Source: Ricordea florida
Taxonomy: Eukaryota; Cnidaria; Anthozoa; Corallimorpharia; Ricordeidae
Length of the DNA: 64,000 nt
NCBI GenBank assembly: GCA_949710005.1
Contig: OX453276.1
Coordinates: forward strand, 31,478,591 to 31,542,590
Reading direction: 5' to 3'
How positions within the stretch are numbered: the first letter of the stretch is position 1; each line of letters begins with the position of its first letter. The notes under the pieces are model-generated. The model had not been told where the DNA came from, did not search any database, and worked only from the letters and a program-made list of their open reading frames with translations. Positions 46,641 through 57,700 of this stretch are shown piece by piece. Position numbers and translations under genes: made by a program.

Positions 46641-48103
46641 CATTTTATGTGGTATTTTTACCCTGCCGTTTTGACTTAGTTGCAAATAACCTGGAATTTT
46701 TCCTGATTCGTCATTCTGTCACAAGATTGAAATTTAGCACCTGAAATTTGTGCACCTTGCTGTTGGTCTGTTAAGTAAGTAAGAAAGTAAGTTAAGTTTG
46801 GGAAATGCTCGAGCAATCGACGACATCATTTCGATTTGTCGGGTTTGGTCCGACACTTTGCCGTCTCTCGGTATATGGAAGTCGAACTTTCAGTCAACTA
46901 TAAGATTAAAAGACGCGCGAGATGACAGTTGCGCCATCAACGCACCAAATAATTCTTGCGACAAATTAGGTATTTAAGGTAACTGATAATCTTTCCTTTT
47001 TAAGGATCTTTCTATTGGTTTCTGAGAAAATAGGCTCTGAAGGTGGCGAATAGGAAATTTTTCGTTTACGCAAAGATGTGTTACAGTAGAAATATTTCGA
47101 ATTTTTTTGTCAGACCCGACACACTTTGGTAACCTATCAAGTGCTGTTGATATAGTGCAGTTTGTTTTGTTGTAACAGATGATGCGGAGGCGGGTAATTC
47201 AGCGAAGTGAACATCGACAGTTTCACGTGTGAAGGCGCGCGCTCTAACCGAAACTATGAACTTCTAAGATTTCTGTAAATTTAGATTCTAAATTTCATAA
47301 CCTTTTCATAGATATATAGTTAACCATGGTTTCACCGAAAATGACGCGAGTACAGAACATTTTCCGAAAGAAACCCGAAAAGGTTTTTTAGCAACTTTGC
47401 TTTAACCGTAGTTCATCAGCCTTTGACAATACGGTAAGTTATCGAGTAGAATTTGTTGAATGACGTAAGTTCAGGAATGTTAGAGCAATCCACGTGCTTG
47501 CGTCAGGAGTGTTACAGTTTGACTACACGAACAAAGGCCACACAAATACATTTTTATACAAATTTCGAATGTCTGCTTTTGACGCTGAACAACAGATTTG
47601 TGGCACCTGTCTACTGAGTAAGATGGTTCTTTTTCAATCTTGATATGTTTCGTGCAGTTATAGAGCAAATTATATGCATTTTAAGCGAAATAATAAACAT
47701 TTGCACAGATTCTATTGTTTAGATACTCGATTGTGATTGGACAATTTGTATGAAAATTTGTTTTGGTGGCCTTGGTTGGAAAAGTCCCACTGTAATTAAT
47801 GGAATGGGTGAGAATTCGCGGGATGGGTGAGAAACAGCTAAGGACTAAACGGGACGGGAAAAAACTGATGAAATGGGCAACAATTGATTAAGTGGTCAGA
47901 ATAAATGTCTAGGCTGGTTGAGAATCTGCGTGACTAAAGAAAACTTGATTGTGGGTAAGTCCGCTTGGGAAGTTGGTAGTAGGTTTCTTACTGATTGCCT
48001 TGAACTGTAGTGGAGGTCATTTGAATCAAGAATTCTCTTTAAATAACAAATAATTTCTTTACCTATCTAGTTTTTACTAAAACGGAAAAGTGTCACAAAG
48101 AAC
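46641..48103. other. Intergenic, no gene recognised
   Basis: Unique-looking host sequence upstream of the STAND gene. A GGTAAGTTATCGAG splice-donor-like site at about 47431 resembles those in R units. A short imperfect repeat of GGGTGAGAA-type words occurs at 47800-47880. The promoter of the next gene must lie here but no clear TATA element is seen. Confidence 0.4.
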
Positions 48104-50965
48104 ATGTTCTCCAATCAAGAGCTCAATTACTTCAGAATTTGCCATTTGACAACAAACATCATCACAAATGGACTTCGATCTGTATTCAAAAAAGAATGGA
48201 ACACGAGGTACAAAGCTTCGCTTGGAGAATGGCAAGACAAGCCAAAGAATGGTCATGACTTCTGGAACCAGGAAGGAGCAGCAAGTCGAAGACAGAATCG
48301 AGTATTACTGAACAAAATTAAGAATGGCGACACTAAAGAATGGGACTGTACTGTTCTCTTCTTTACCATACTTTACTCTGACAGTATTGGCAACTCTCTT
48401 GGCAGTTTAACTTTCAGTCATGTGGATGGACTTCGTGAATTTCGTAATGAAGTGTTCGCCCACGTTGCAGAAGGAAGAATTCTTGATTCTAAATTTCAAG
48501 ACATGGTTAAGGATGTAGAAGTGATGTTCACAGGGCTAAACCTCGGTGCAGATGACATCACAGCTCTAGCCAGTCAGAAAGAATTCCCTACAGAAGAGTT
48601 GAAAAATGCAAGAGACTTGTTGTTGCAAGAAAAAGTTCGAGCTGCTGCCCTTGAACAACAACTGATGTACACACCGAAAACGTTTGTGGGCAGCCTTCCC
48701 CCTGAACCATCCCACGTGGTTAAAAAACGCGGGCACGAGGTGTCAGAGGTTATCACGAAGTTCGAAGAACTCTCTCAAATCCCTGGTGACAGTACAGTCT
48801 ACCTTTCTGGTAATCCAGGCTGTGGAAAGAGTCAACTTGCCAGACAGATCGCCGAAGATTTTTACAAGCCGTCCAGTTGCAAGGAAGAGCCATTTTTTGT
48901 GGCAACTCTAAATGGTGCGAATCACGAACAGATGATCTACTCCTACCAGAAGTTAAGTCGCGATCTGGGATGTACTGAGTATGCTGTCAGCAAAATTACT
49001 GGATCTCGTGATCTTACTCCACAGCAGAAACTGAAAGAGTTCAAGTGTCTTACAGCTCCAAAACTGAAAGATTTCCCATCCTGGCTGATTATTGTAGACA
49101 ATGTTGTTGATTTAGCAGAGGTGCGCGAGTACTGGCCCACTAGCGATTGTATTCAAGATGGCGTCGGTAAGGGTGGGAACATCATTGTCACAACCCAGGA
49201 CTACAGAGGCATTCCTGAGTGTGGCCCAAAATGTCATGACTTTCGACTTAGTTCAGGAATGCGACCGCACGATGCAGTGAACTTGCTGAATAACATCACG
49301 AAGTCTGCTGATCCGGATAATTCAGAGAAGGTTGCACAAGTTTTGGACTGGCAGCCCCTTGCGATCGCATGTGCCGGATTGTATCTTTGCAACGTGAGAG
49401 CTCATGGATCCCCTCAATTTGGCTGGAAAGACTACTTGGAAAAACTGAATGAAGGCAAGGAAGAACAAATGGGAAAAGTGATGGAAGAAAAAGAGACTTT
49501 TTACAGATATTCGATGTTTAAAGCCGTAAAAATGGCGGTAGAAAGAGCTGTAGAGAATGAAGAAGTATTATTTCATTCACTACACTTTCTTTCTGTATGC
49601 GCACCATCGCCAATCCCGCTGGAGGTTGTTGTTCAATTTGTCCGCAAGCGCACCACTGACCGCGACGACCAAGAAATTCGCGCCAAAATTATCGACTGTT
49701 GTCTTCTCCAGTTTGACAGATGTGATGACACTTTGTCATTTCACCAGATTGTTCACAGAGTCATCAAAAGGGAGAAAGATTTTGACTTTATTTCAACAAA
49801 AGCTTTTCAACTGATTGCCGCAGCATTAGAGCCAGTGGAATTAATGGCAGACGACAAGAGCAGCAGAAAAAAGCTTTTTGTAGAACATGTCAGTGCTTTT
49901 CTTTCGTACGTCACTTCAGTTCATTCAGCTCCCACAAATTTTTATGCTGAACTCAACAAAGTTGTGGACCTTGGGTTCTTTTTTGGCGCCTTCACTTCCT
50001 GTGCAGAGACTTGCTTAAACTACAGAAAAATGGCTGTGGTTAAAGAATGCTACGAGTTGGTTCGTAAGTTCATTGAAGACAACGGCTGCATGGAGGAGGA
50101 GAGCTCTGTTAGTGACAAGTTATCTGCATGGCTGTTGTCGTTCAGTGGACGTGTTATGGTGGAGCTCAGTGAATTTAAGTCTGCAATGGAGTTCTACAAT
50201 AAATCACTGAGTTTCTACCGTAACATTTATGGTGGACAACATTCAGACGTGGCACTGTGTTTGCACAATTTGGCGTCCATTCACGGCCGTCTCCATCAGT
50301 TGTACAAAAGTGAAAGCTGCTTTCAGCAGGCTCTTTCAATTTACCTCGCAGTCAATGGAGACAAACATGAATCAGTGGCAACGTGTTTACTGAATTTGGG
50401 AATAGTTAATACAGATCTTCATCGCTACAAAGAAGCTGAGAGTTTTATTCAACGCGCCATGTCAATCTACCGTGAAGTTTGTGGAGAAAACAGCGAACAA
50501 GTGGCGAGATGTTTATTCAGTTTGGGACGAGTTAATCGCCACCTTTGTAAATTCAATGAGGCAGAGAAACTTTTTATCAAAGCTCGTGATATGTTCAGTG
50601 ACATTTATGGATCATGTCACCCACTAACAGCAGGCTGTTTAACTGATTTGGGTTTAGTTTACTTGAACTGTTGTCGTTACAATGAAGCAAGAGATTTGTT
50701 TGAACAAAGTCTTCGTATCTATGATGATGCTGGTGACCAATATGGAGTCGCTCTGTGTCTTCATAGTCTTGGTCTTGTTTGTGAAAAGTTGTTGAACTTG
50801 CAGGAAGCTGTGAACTATTTCAACAGCGCATTGAAAATAACAACAACTCTGTTCCCAGAGGGACATCCATTGATACAACGCTCTGCTGAAGGACTTGACA
50901 GAGCACAAAGAAAACTGAACGAACAAAAAAATACACAAAAAGATGAACAACAACAACGAGAATGA
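48104..50965 (+). CDS. HEPN-STAND NTPase-TPR protein, innate-immunity type (953 aa)
   Basis: Single-exon NLR-like gene. Residues ~8-150 form a DZIP3-type HEPN domain with RNEVFAH (R114 to H120), the Rx4-6H motif of HEPN ribonucleases. A NB-ARC/STAND ATPase follows: Walker A GNPGCGKS (236-243), Walker B WLIIVDN (327-333), NIIVTTQD (359-366) and QPLAIACAG (417-425). A winged-helix-like region lies at about 480-600. The C-terminal ~280 residues are at least six kinesin-light-chain-type TPRs (for example ALCLHNLASIHGRLHQLYKS), the usual ligand-sensing part. Such genes are expanded in corals. It probably senses infection and oligomerises; the ligand is unknown. The HEPN domain looks complete, supporting the ATG at 48104. 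Confidence 0.88.
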   Translation: MFSNQELNYFRICHLTTNIITNGLRSVFKKEWNTRYKASLGEWQDKPKNGHDFWNQEGAASRRQNRVLLNKIKNGDTKEWDCTVLFFTILYSDSIGNSLGSLTFSHVDGLREFRNEVFAHVAEGRILDSKFQDMVKDVEVMFTGLNLGADDITALASQKEFPTEELKNARDLLLQEKVRAAALEQQLMYTPKTFVGSLPPEPSHVVKKRGHEVSEVITKFEELSQIPGDSTVYLSGNPGCGKSQLARQIAEDFYKPSSCKEEPFFVATLNGANHEQMIYSYQKLSRDLGCTEYAVSKITGSRDLTPQQKLKEFKCLTAPKLKDFPSWLIIVDNVVDLAEVREYWPTSDCIQDGVGKGGNIIVTTQDYRGIPECGPKCHDFRLSSGMRPHDAVNLLNNITKSADPDNSEKVAQVLDWQPLAIACAGLYLCNVRAHGSPQFGWKDYLEKLNEGKEEQMGKVMEEKETFYRYSMFKAVKMAVERAVENEEVLFHSLHFLSVCAPSPIPLEVVVQFVRKRTTDRDDQEIRAKIIDCCLLQFDRCDDTLSFHQIVHRVIKREKDFDFISTKAFQLIAAALEPVELMADDKSSRKKLFVEHVSAFLSYVTSVHSAPTNFYAELNKVVDLGFFFGAFTSCAETCLNYRKMAVVKECYELVRKFIEDNGCMEEESSVSDKLSAWLLSFSGRVMVELSEFKSAMEFYNKSLSFYRNIYGGQHSDVALCLHNLASIHGRLHQLYKSESCFQQALSIYLAVNGDKHESVATCLLNLGIVNTDLHRYKEAESFIQRAMSIYREVCGENSEQVARCLFSLGRVNRHLCKFNEAEKLFIKARDMFSDIYGSCHPLTAGCLTDLGLVYLNCCRYNEARDLFEQSLRIYDDAGDQYGVALCLHSLGLVCEKLLNLQEAVNYFNSALKITTTLFPEGHPLIQRSAEGLDRAQRKLNEQKNTQKDEQQQRE

Positions 50966-52420
50966 AGCGACAACAAGGACTGCAGAAAACGAAAAACAAG
51001 TCAGTGCATCTTACTTTAAACACAAGAACAACAAACACTACAAGAATGTAAAAACTGCAAAAGAAAAGAACTGACATGGAAATCATGATATAAACAACAA
51101 ATGATATTTTTGTATTATAGCGATGTTAGATTGTTGTTTTATCGTTGAAATTATCTCACAGTGTTTAGTTTAGTTTGTACTCTAAATCATGAAAACTCTG
51201 TTTGTTTGCCTTAACTTTTCTTTGCAAAACCTGTTGTTCTTTACAAACCTTTGTTGCGTTATTGTACTGAATGAATTTGTCACCGTTTTAATTGACATTT
51301 GCCCTGAATTTTTCTTCTTCATTCAAGAAGATTTTTGTGTTTATATTTTTGTCGCTATCACTCGAAGAAGTTTGTTCGCTGTCTTTAGTCATGTACAAAC
51401 AATTCATAATTTCGTTGCTTTTTATCATTGAAAATAGTTATTGCATTACTTTATTTCTTTGACAAAATTTTTTCTCTCATCATGCATTTTAATTCATATT
51501 TGTCTCCTGAATTTTTCTTCTTTCTTCAAGAAGATTTTTCTGTTGATATTATTGTCGCTATCACTCGAAGTAGTTTGTTCGCTGTCGTAAATCACGTTTG
51601 TTGCTTTTTATCACTGAAAATAGTTATTGCATTTCTTTATTTTTCTGACAAAATAGTTTTCCCTCATCAATTAACTGCCAAAAATTTCCTATGCTTTTGT
51701 TGTTGCAAAAAATATTCGCTTGTCTATAAGCTGTTTTTTTTATTAAATCTGCTTTGTAATAATTATGAAAACTTTTTATTCTTTCATTCTGTAGTGTTTT
51801 TGTGCCATTTATGTACATAAACAATTGGCATATTCCTTTCCGATTGAAAGATTACGGTGTTTTTGTGCTTGAGAGAGTAGTAGTAAATTAGCTTGAGAAG
51901 AGTTCGTGGCTGTTTTCTTCATAGTCCAAAATTCTTCACTGATATTTTGCAGTCATTCAAGAGCGTGTAAGCGTTCATTAATTGTAGTGACTATGGCCAT
52001 TTTTTCTGAATCTGTTTATGTGCTTTAATAATATTGTCAAAACAATTTATAAGTTTCAAAGTAACTCAAAATCTACAGGTTAAACAAATTTAACATCCTG
52101 AATTTTTAGTGGGGCAACTTTGAATTTTTAAATTTGGTTTCTTTTGGGCTTTAAGTGTTTGTTTGCATATGTTTTTCTTAGTTTGTGTGTGATTAATTCA
52201 GGTGCTTGCAGGCACAAATATTTTTGTTCAATTTGGAAATAATAGAATGAAAAAAATTCCTCTGACAGCCAAATTGGAGTTTGTTCATGGCCTTGTTCAA
52301 ATTTTGTATTCTTTGAAATTTTAAAATGTAAAAATTTGTTGGTGGACATTAACTTAGCTCATGAAACAGTAAGCAAACATGTCAGTGAGTGTGTATAACC
52401 AATAAACATTATTAGTGATG
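50966..52420. other. Probable 3' UTR and intergenic, with a ~204-bp tandem duplication
   Basis: CCTGAATTTTTCTTC... with TTGTCGCTATCACTCGAAG, GTTTGTTCGCTGTC and GAAAATAGTTATTGCATT occurs at about 51303 and again about 204 bp on at 51507. Open frames here are T-rich and low in complexity; not called as genes. AATAAA-like signals occur at about 52402. Confidence 0.5.
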
Positions 52421-54297
52421 AAATTATTGCAGTCTGAATTGATTTTAAATCATTTCCATGGGTTTACCATTGTGTCCCAATTGTTCTAGTTTTTGAGTGG
52501 ACTGCTTTGCTGTTTCATTGTAAGGGTTTCTGTGAATTAAATACTACTTATTAACCAAGAGTGAGGTCATTACAGGGAAATTTCGAACCGAGACCTTGAT
52601 AGATTGACCAAATGAGGTCAATACAGTCAAGGCAGACGTCCGAGATTTCCTTGTCATGACCGAACAGAGGAGGTTAATATGTTATTTTATTTATTATATA
52701 GCCTTTTTAGCACTGGAAAAAGACAAACGGAAGGGTTTTTTAATATAGGTTTGCGTGCAAGAGGTCATTCAAGGTCATGTTCACTGAAACAAAACACGCG
52801 TGACCATGCAATCAAGACCAGAAGTGAAAGGGAAAAAATGTTTTTGAAAAATTTTTATAATGCCCTGTTATTACAAGAAAATTTTGCGTGTGCAGCATCC
52901 AATCAGAGCATGCCTACAATTGTAACCATATAATAATTAAGAAATAGAAAACATGTACCGTGTTTCTATCGAGTTACAGAAACAAGAGTGAAAGTTTGGG
53001 AGAACGAGAAATGCAGAGGGAACAGGAGCTGCAGGCAAGTGTTTCCACAGCTTTTTCAAGTTCTCCCAAACTTTCACGAGGGACCTGTCATTCCAAGTCA
53101 TGTTCACTAAACCGTAACAACCTGACCATGCAATCAAAACCAGAATTAGGAGAAGAAACAATGCCCGGTCATTACAAGAAAATCAGAGCACATGTACAGT
53201 TGTAGCCATATAATAATGTAGAGTTACATGCAACATGTAGAGATAAACAGAAAAGTATCATGAGGGAGTGGAAGTAAGTATTTATCATAATGTCTACAGT
53301 GAAGTGTTTCTAAAATCCTCAATATAATGTGCAACCTTATTGGCTAGGCATGAGGCAGGATTCCCCTGTAATGCCCATGATCATTATGAGTTATTGTTAA
53401 TTCTGTGCATGACTGGATGTGAACTAGCTATGACCACCTTCACTACAACTCTATCTTTGCCCCAACAAAGTCAAATGATGTACAACTTATTAAGGGACCA
53501 TTCACTATTTATTGGAGGGGGGGGGGTGGGGTGGGAAAATGAGGGGACTCAAAATTTTAGCCACTGCAAAGAGAGGGTACTGAGTTAGATTATATTTTAA
53601 TAATGGAGGGGGGGGGTTTGAAAATTTAAAGAGGCAAAGTGTTATTGAAATGCTTCTCTAATAGAATAGAGGAAAGCTGAAAAACCCAATTTTACTAAAG
53701 GGGGGGGGGGGTTCATGGAAATAAAAAGGACGATCATGGCATTGAGGGCAGTGTGCAAGGGAGGAACAGTTCCCAAACTATCAGAAAGGACTGATAATTC
53801 AATTATCTTGTCAGTGTTTGAAGCATTCCTTTTAATCAATTATTGCCTGGCTCTGAGAGTAAACAAGATGAACCAAACCCTGCACAATGATTCATTAGTA
53901 CACGAGTATGCAAGCTGAATAGGATTGGCTAAAAACAATTTCCACCCCGAAGGGTTTCAAATACAGAAACCAAAAAAAATATACTGCTTTGACCAATTTT
54001 TAAAATGGCGAGAGAGATTACTCTATCAAATATACTCTTTAACGTATTTCACTGGCAAATAGATCCCCTTATATTATTACCCCAAAAGGTACCACAAAAA
54101 TTTCGCCAATGGTTATTTGATTGTGTAGTCCAAGAGGTACCAAGCTACAAATTTTGACCTCAGGGTACAATTTGCAAACTTAAGAAGGCCTGTCATTTTT
54201 TTTTGGTAACATATAATGAAAAGGTAGGCCATCTGAAAGCTATCCATTTCTTAAGTTACACAAATTGCATGCACATAAACAAAATTAAACCTAGAAA
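52421..54297. other. Intergenic with diverged direct repeats and G-runs
   Basis: A block at 52763-52930 (GTCATTCAAGGTCATGTTCA... CATATAATAAT) recurs in diverged form at 53085-53215, about 320 bp apart. Runs of 8-10 G occur at about 53517, 53607 and 53701. No gene recognised. Confidence 0.45.
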
Positions 54298-54600
54298 TAG
54301 CTGACTTTGAAACCTGTAAAATGACCACCAAAATCAGCTGATTTTCAACTGCCAATTTTTACTTCCCCATTAAAACGACCAAAAACACCTGATTTAATGT
54401 ATGAAAAAATGACCACGAAAAGCAGCTTATTTTCAACGCAGAAAAATGACAACCAAAAACAGCTGATTTTTATGCCCTTAAAGCGACTTTCAACAATCAA
54501 ATGATTTTCAACCCCAAGAAATCACAACCAAAAATAGCAGATTATCACACCCTAAGAACAGCTTCGAAAGTCAGCTGATTTTCAACCCCCAAAATAACTA
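54298..54600. repeat. Degenerate minisatellite
   Basis: Units of about 45-60 bp built around AAATGACNACCAAAANCAGCTGATTTTCAAC, at least five copies. Confidence 0.65.
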
Positions 54601-54621
54601 ACAAAAAAGGCTTAAGGCACT

Positions 54622-54704
54622 GTTAGACTGTGCAATGTTTCATGCAACTTGTCTCGCAATGGCGTTGTGAAACAAGTTACAAGATACACATTGCACAGTG
54701 TAAC
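54622..54704. repeat. Short inverted repeat, MITE-like
   Basis: GTTAGACTGTGCAATGT and its near inverse ACATTGCACAGTGTAAC bracket a 49-nt loop containing GTCTCGCAATGGCGTTGTG. Confidence 0.55.
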
Positions 54705-54790
54705 ATACCTTGCAATGGCCAAAATCGTTGCGAGAAGGGTTACATGAACCGTTGCAGAAAGTAGAACGCGATTGCAGTAATACTAATTAT

Positions 54791-57700
54791 TTATGTTTTT
54801 CGCAGTAGTTCTTGTTGACGTCTGCGTCGTCCTTGTTTAAGGTCCCTAATATCTTCCAGGTGGCGCCTTGTACAATCAAGAATCCACTTGACTCTGAGGA
54901 AAAATGATAATAGAACTTAACAAAAAACTAAGTTGTACTTCCCCTGAGTCCTTTTATAGTTAAATACAGATTGAAATAAGAAGCAGGAGAAAGTATTCAG
55001 TTATTTACCTCTTTATCAGACCAGTTGTGTCAGGGGCCAACGACCGCGCGTAGTGCAGACATAAATCACTTTCTGATTTCCAAGTTCCTGAAGATTAACA
55101 GGAGAAACAGGTTTTACAAGGTAAATAGAAAACTGATGAAAAAGCTGTATCACAATGCAGGATTGATGCCATTTGTGTCAGAGATAGTAACTATGTTACA
55201 ATTTACAGTGCTAACTTCCTATCAAAGAAACGAGATCAAACCATTTTTTGAAAAGAAAAAAAACTACTTTGAGTGGCAGGGACTTTAACCCTTTAACCCC
55301 TGAGATCAAAATCTGAATTCTTCTAACTGATCTCAATACATCTTACATTACAACAGTGTGGCAATTTTGATGTTATATCAACAAAAACCTATACAAGTTT
55401 TCAGATTGTATATTCTCATGAGCTCTATGGTTGCCTTTGTAGTATTATGTTTAAGAGAAGATGCATGTTGGTCACTCTCAGGGAGTAAAGGGTTAAAGGA
55501 AGTCACAGCCTAATTAGTGAAGAAAATTATGCAGGGTGACCATTCTATGGAAAGCTATTGAATAGTGCTGTACTGTGGTACTGTTTGTTTTACTATACAT
55601 TATGGTTCTAATTTTTTCATCTGTGGATCAAACCATGCAGTGGCCTTAATTATTGCGTCCGCAAGTAGTGTGGCTACGTCCTGTGGCTTGCAAAGGTTTC
55701 TTCTGCAGGCAAATAAGAGTTTTTGCAAGAATTGGATAACAATAAAAATACAGCTGACTGGTGAGCTGCTGAAAATTACCTGATATGCTCCAGCTCGTAT
55801 TGTCTTTTGTTCACCACATTGTATACTTCATTTTGTGTCGCGTCAGTCCTGTAAAACGGATACAATTTAACGACACATTATACACAATAATATTCTAGTG
55901 CGAATGTGAATAATAGTGCAAAGGTTTAGTACAGGAAAAGGAAGACTATAAATTTCCCGAAAAGTTCAGGTTTGCCAAAGCTATGTTATAATTAGCGATA
56001 ATAAACTTGTACCACAACACTCACTTTATGAGGGCCATTTTCATGTTATGAGTCGTATGCTCCACAAGGTGCATTAGCTGCTCTTCAGCACTTAGTATGG
56101 GAGCCCCAGGCGGGAAGGCACTAAGAAGGCCCTAGATGTATACACTGTGTTGGTATGCTTTCAGCCACCTCACAAAAATGACAACGTTAATGTTGTTATC
56201 CATATCTTCAGAGAAATCAAGAATTGTAAAGCTTATTAGTACAAAAATATCAATACGTATTGACGGAAAGACGAAATATGTCGGCAGTCTAATATCCACC
56301 CCACAAATACCACAATCCTTTGCCTAGTACAGATTACAAAGACTCTTCTTGATTGGTTTGTGTATTTTTCAAGTGCATAGGTTTCAATGAATATATCAAA
56401 AACAAGGGTTTGATAACAGGGTTTGATAACAGATCAAACACCAAGAAGAGAGCTAATAATACGATGCGGAGCGGGGTATTTTTAGCAAAATTTGAGGTGT
56501 TTGATAATTATGTGATCAAACTCATGTATTGAGTGTTTGGAAAATCGTTTAGAAGGAGAAATAAACGATAAAAAAACGAGCCTTTGTCTTTCTGTTATGC
56601 ATTATAATTGCATTATAAATTGTGTTTTTCCTTGGTGAGGCTTTAAGTAACTTAATAATATATGGTCCTGAGGGAAACACTTAGTTTTGTTTCTCTGAGA
56701 ATCCTGATGTTTCCCTTGACTTCGTCTCAAGGAGCATCAGGATTCTCGGAAAAACAAAACTATTTTCCCGAGGGACCATACGCTAAGTGCTTTGTTATAT
56801 ATTGACTTTTCCTTAAACAAGATATAGCAAAAGCAAACAAACAAAGATGGTTCAACTTGCGTGTGGGCAGCAGCTGCGCAATTGTATGCCAGTCGGGATA
56901 CATTTTTTGGCACATGACCAAGATTCAACCAATCACAGTGCTTGTTTTGTTGAGTGAACGTTAAACAAGCTGGCGTGTTAGAGACCTAGCAACAGTTACT
57001 TTAGAAACAAACCTCTTTATATAACTAAGCATTCATAAAGTCGGTTATTGAAACGGGGACCAACTAAAGCCACAGTTTATGTAAAATTGGAAGGGTTGGA
57101 AACTGTCCAACAGGCGATTGATTCAATGAGACTGATTCATTTTAAGTAGGTATTGACTGTTTAATCTTTTGTGGTAGAAATGAGATTGACAGGTTAAGTT
57201 GAAGCAGGTCAAATTCAATTTAAACAATGGTGTCGTTAAGCTTGCTCTAAATCTCACGTTAAAAATGGCCCTTTCAGTTTACCAAGAAAGAAACAAGTGT
57301 ACAAAGGATACCTTATCAAGCGCTTCTTTGGTGATTTCCGTGAACATTTCATTCATGACCTCAACAAAAAGCTTCTTGGTGAAAGTCATCAATTCCTGTA
57401 TCAAACAACAAAAAAAGAGTGAGAATATTAAGAATTTTCAAAAAATTTGATCATCCATAAGGGCATTTTGACAACGCTCAAGTGACATATAGACACTTCT
57501 GGGAGCGAAAGTGCTTAGTGAGTTCAAACTGTGTCCTGTGTCCAATTTTCTGAACCCTTTAGACGCGCTAACCACACCCACCTCTCCACTGTAAACAACT
57601 GTCGCTTGGGTTGAATTTCGGTAACCTGAAAGATGGTAATATATTCATAAACTTCAGCAGGAAACAGCTGCAAAGTCCACCATGTATTGTTCTATACTGG

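Noticed and set aside
48574..49140. Minus-strand ORFs within the STAND gene
   Set aside because: Antisense shadows of a clearly coding 953-codon frame.
51189..51820. 80- and 130-aa ORFs after the STAND gene
   Set aside because: T-rich, low-complexity reading through a tandem duplication; the two copies are not in a consistent frame.
53340..53588. 82-aa ORF with poly-Gly run
   Set aside because: Encoded by a genomic G-run; no other support.
56737..56928. 63-aa ORF at the long hairpin
   Set aside because: It runs through the palindrome arm; no splice or conservation support as a GANP exon.
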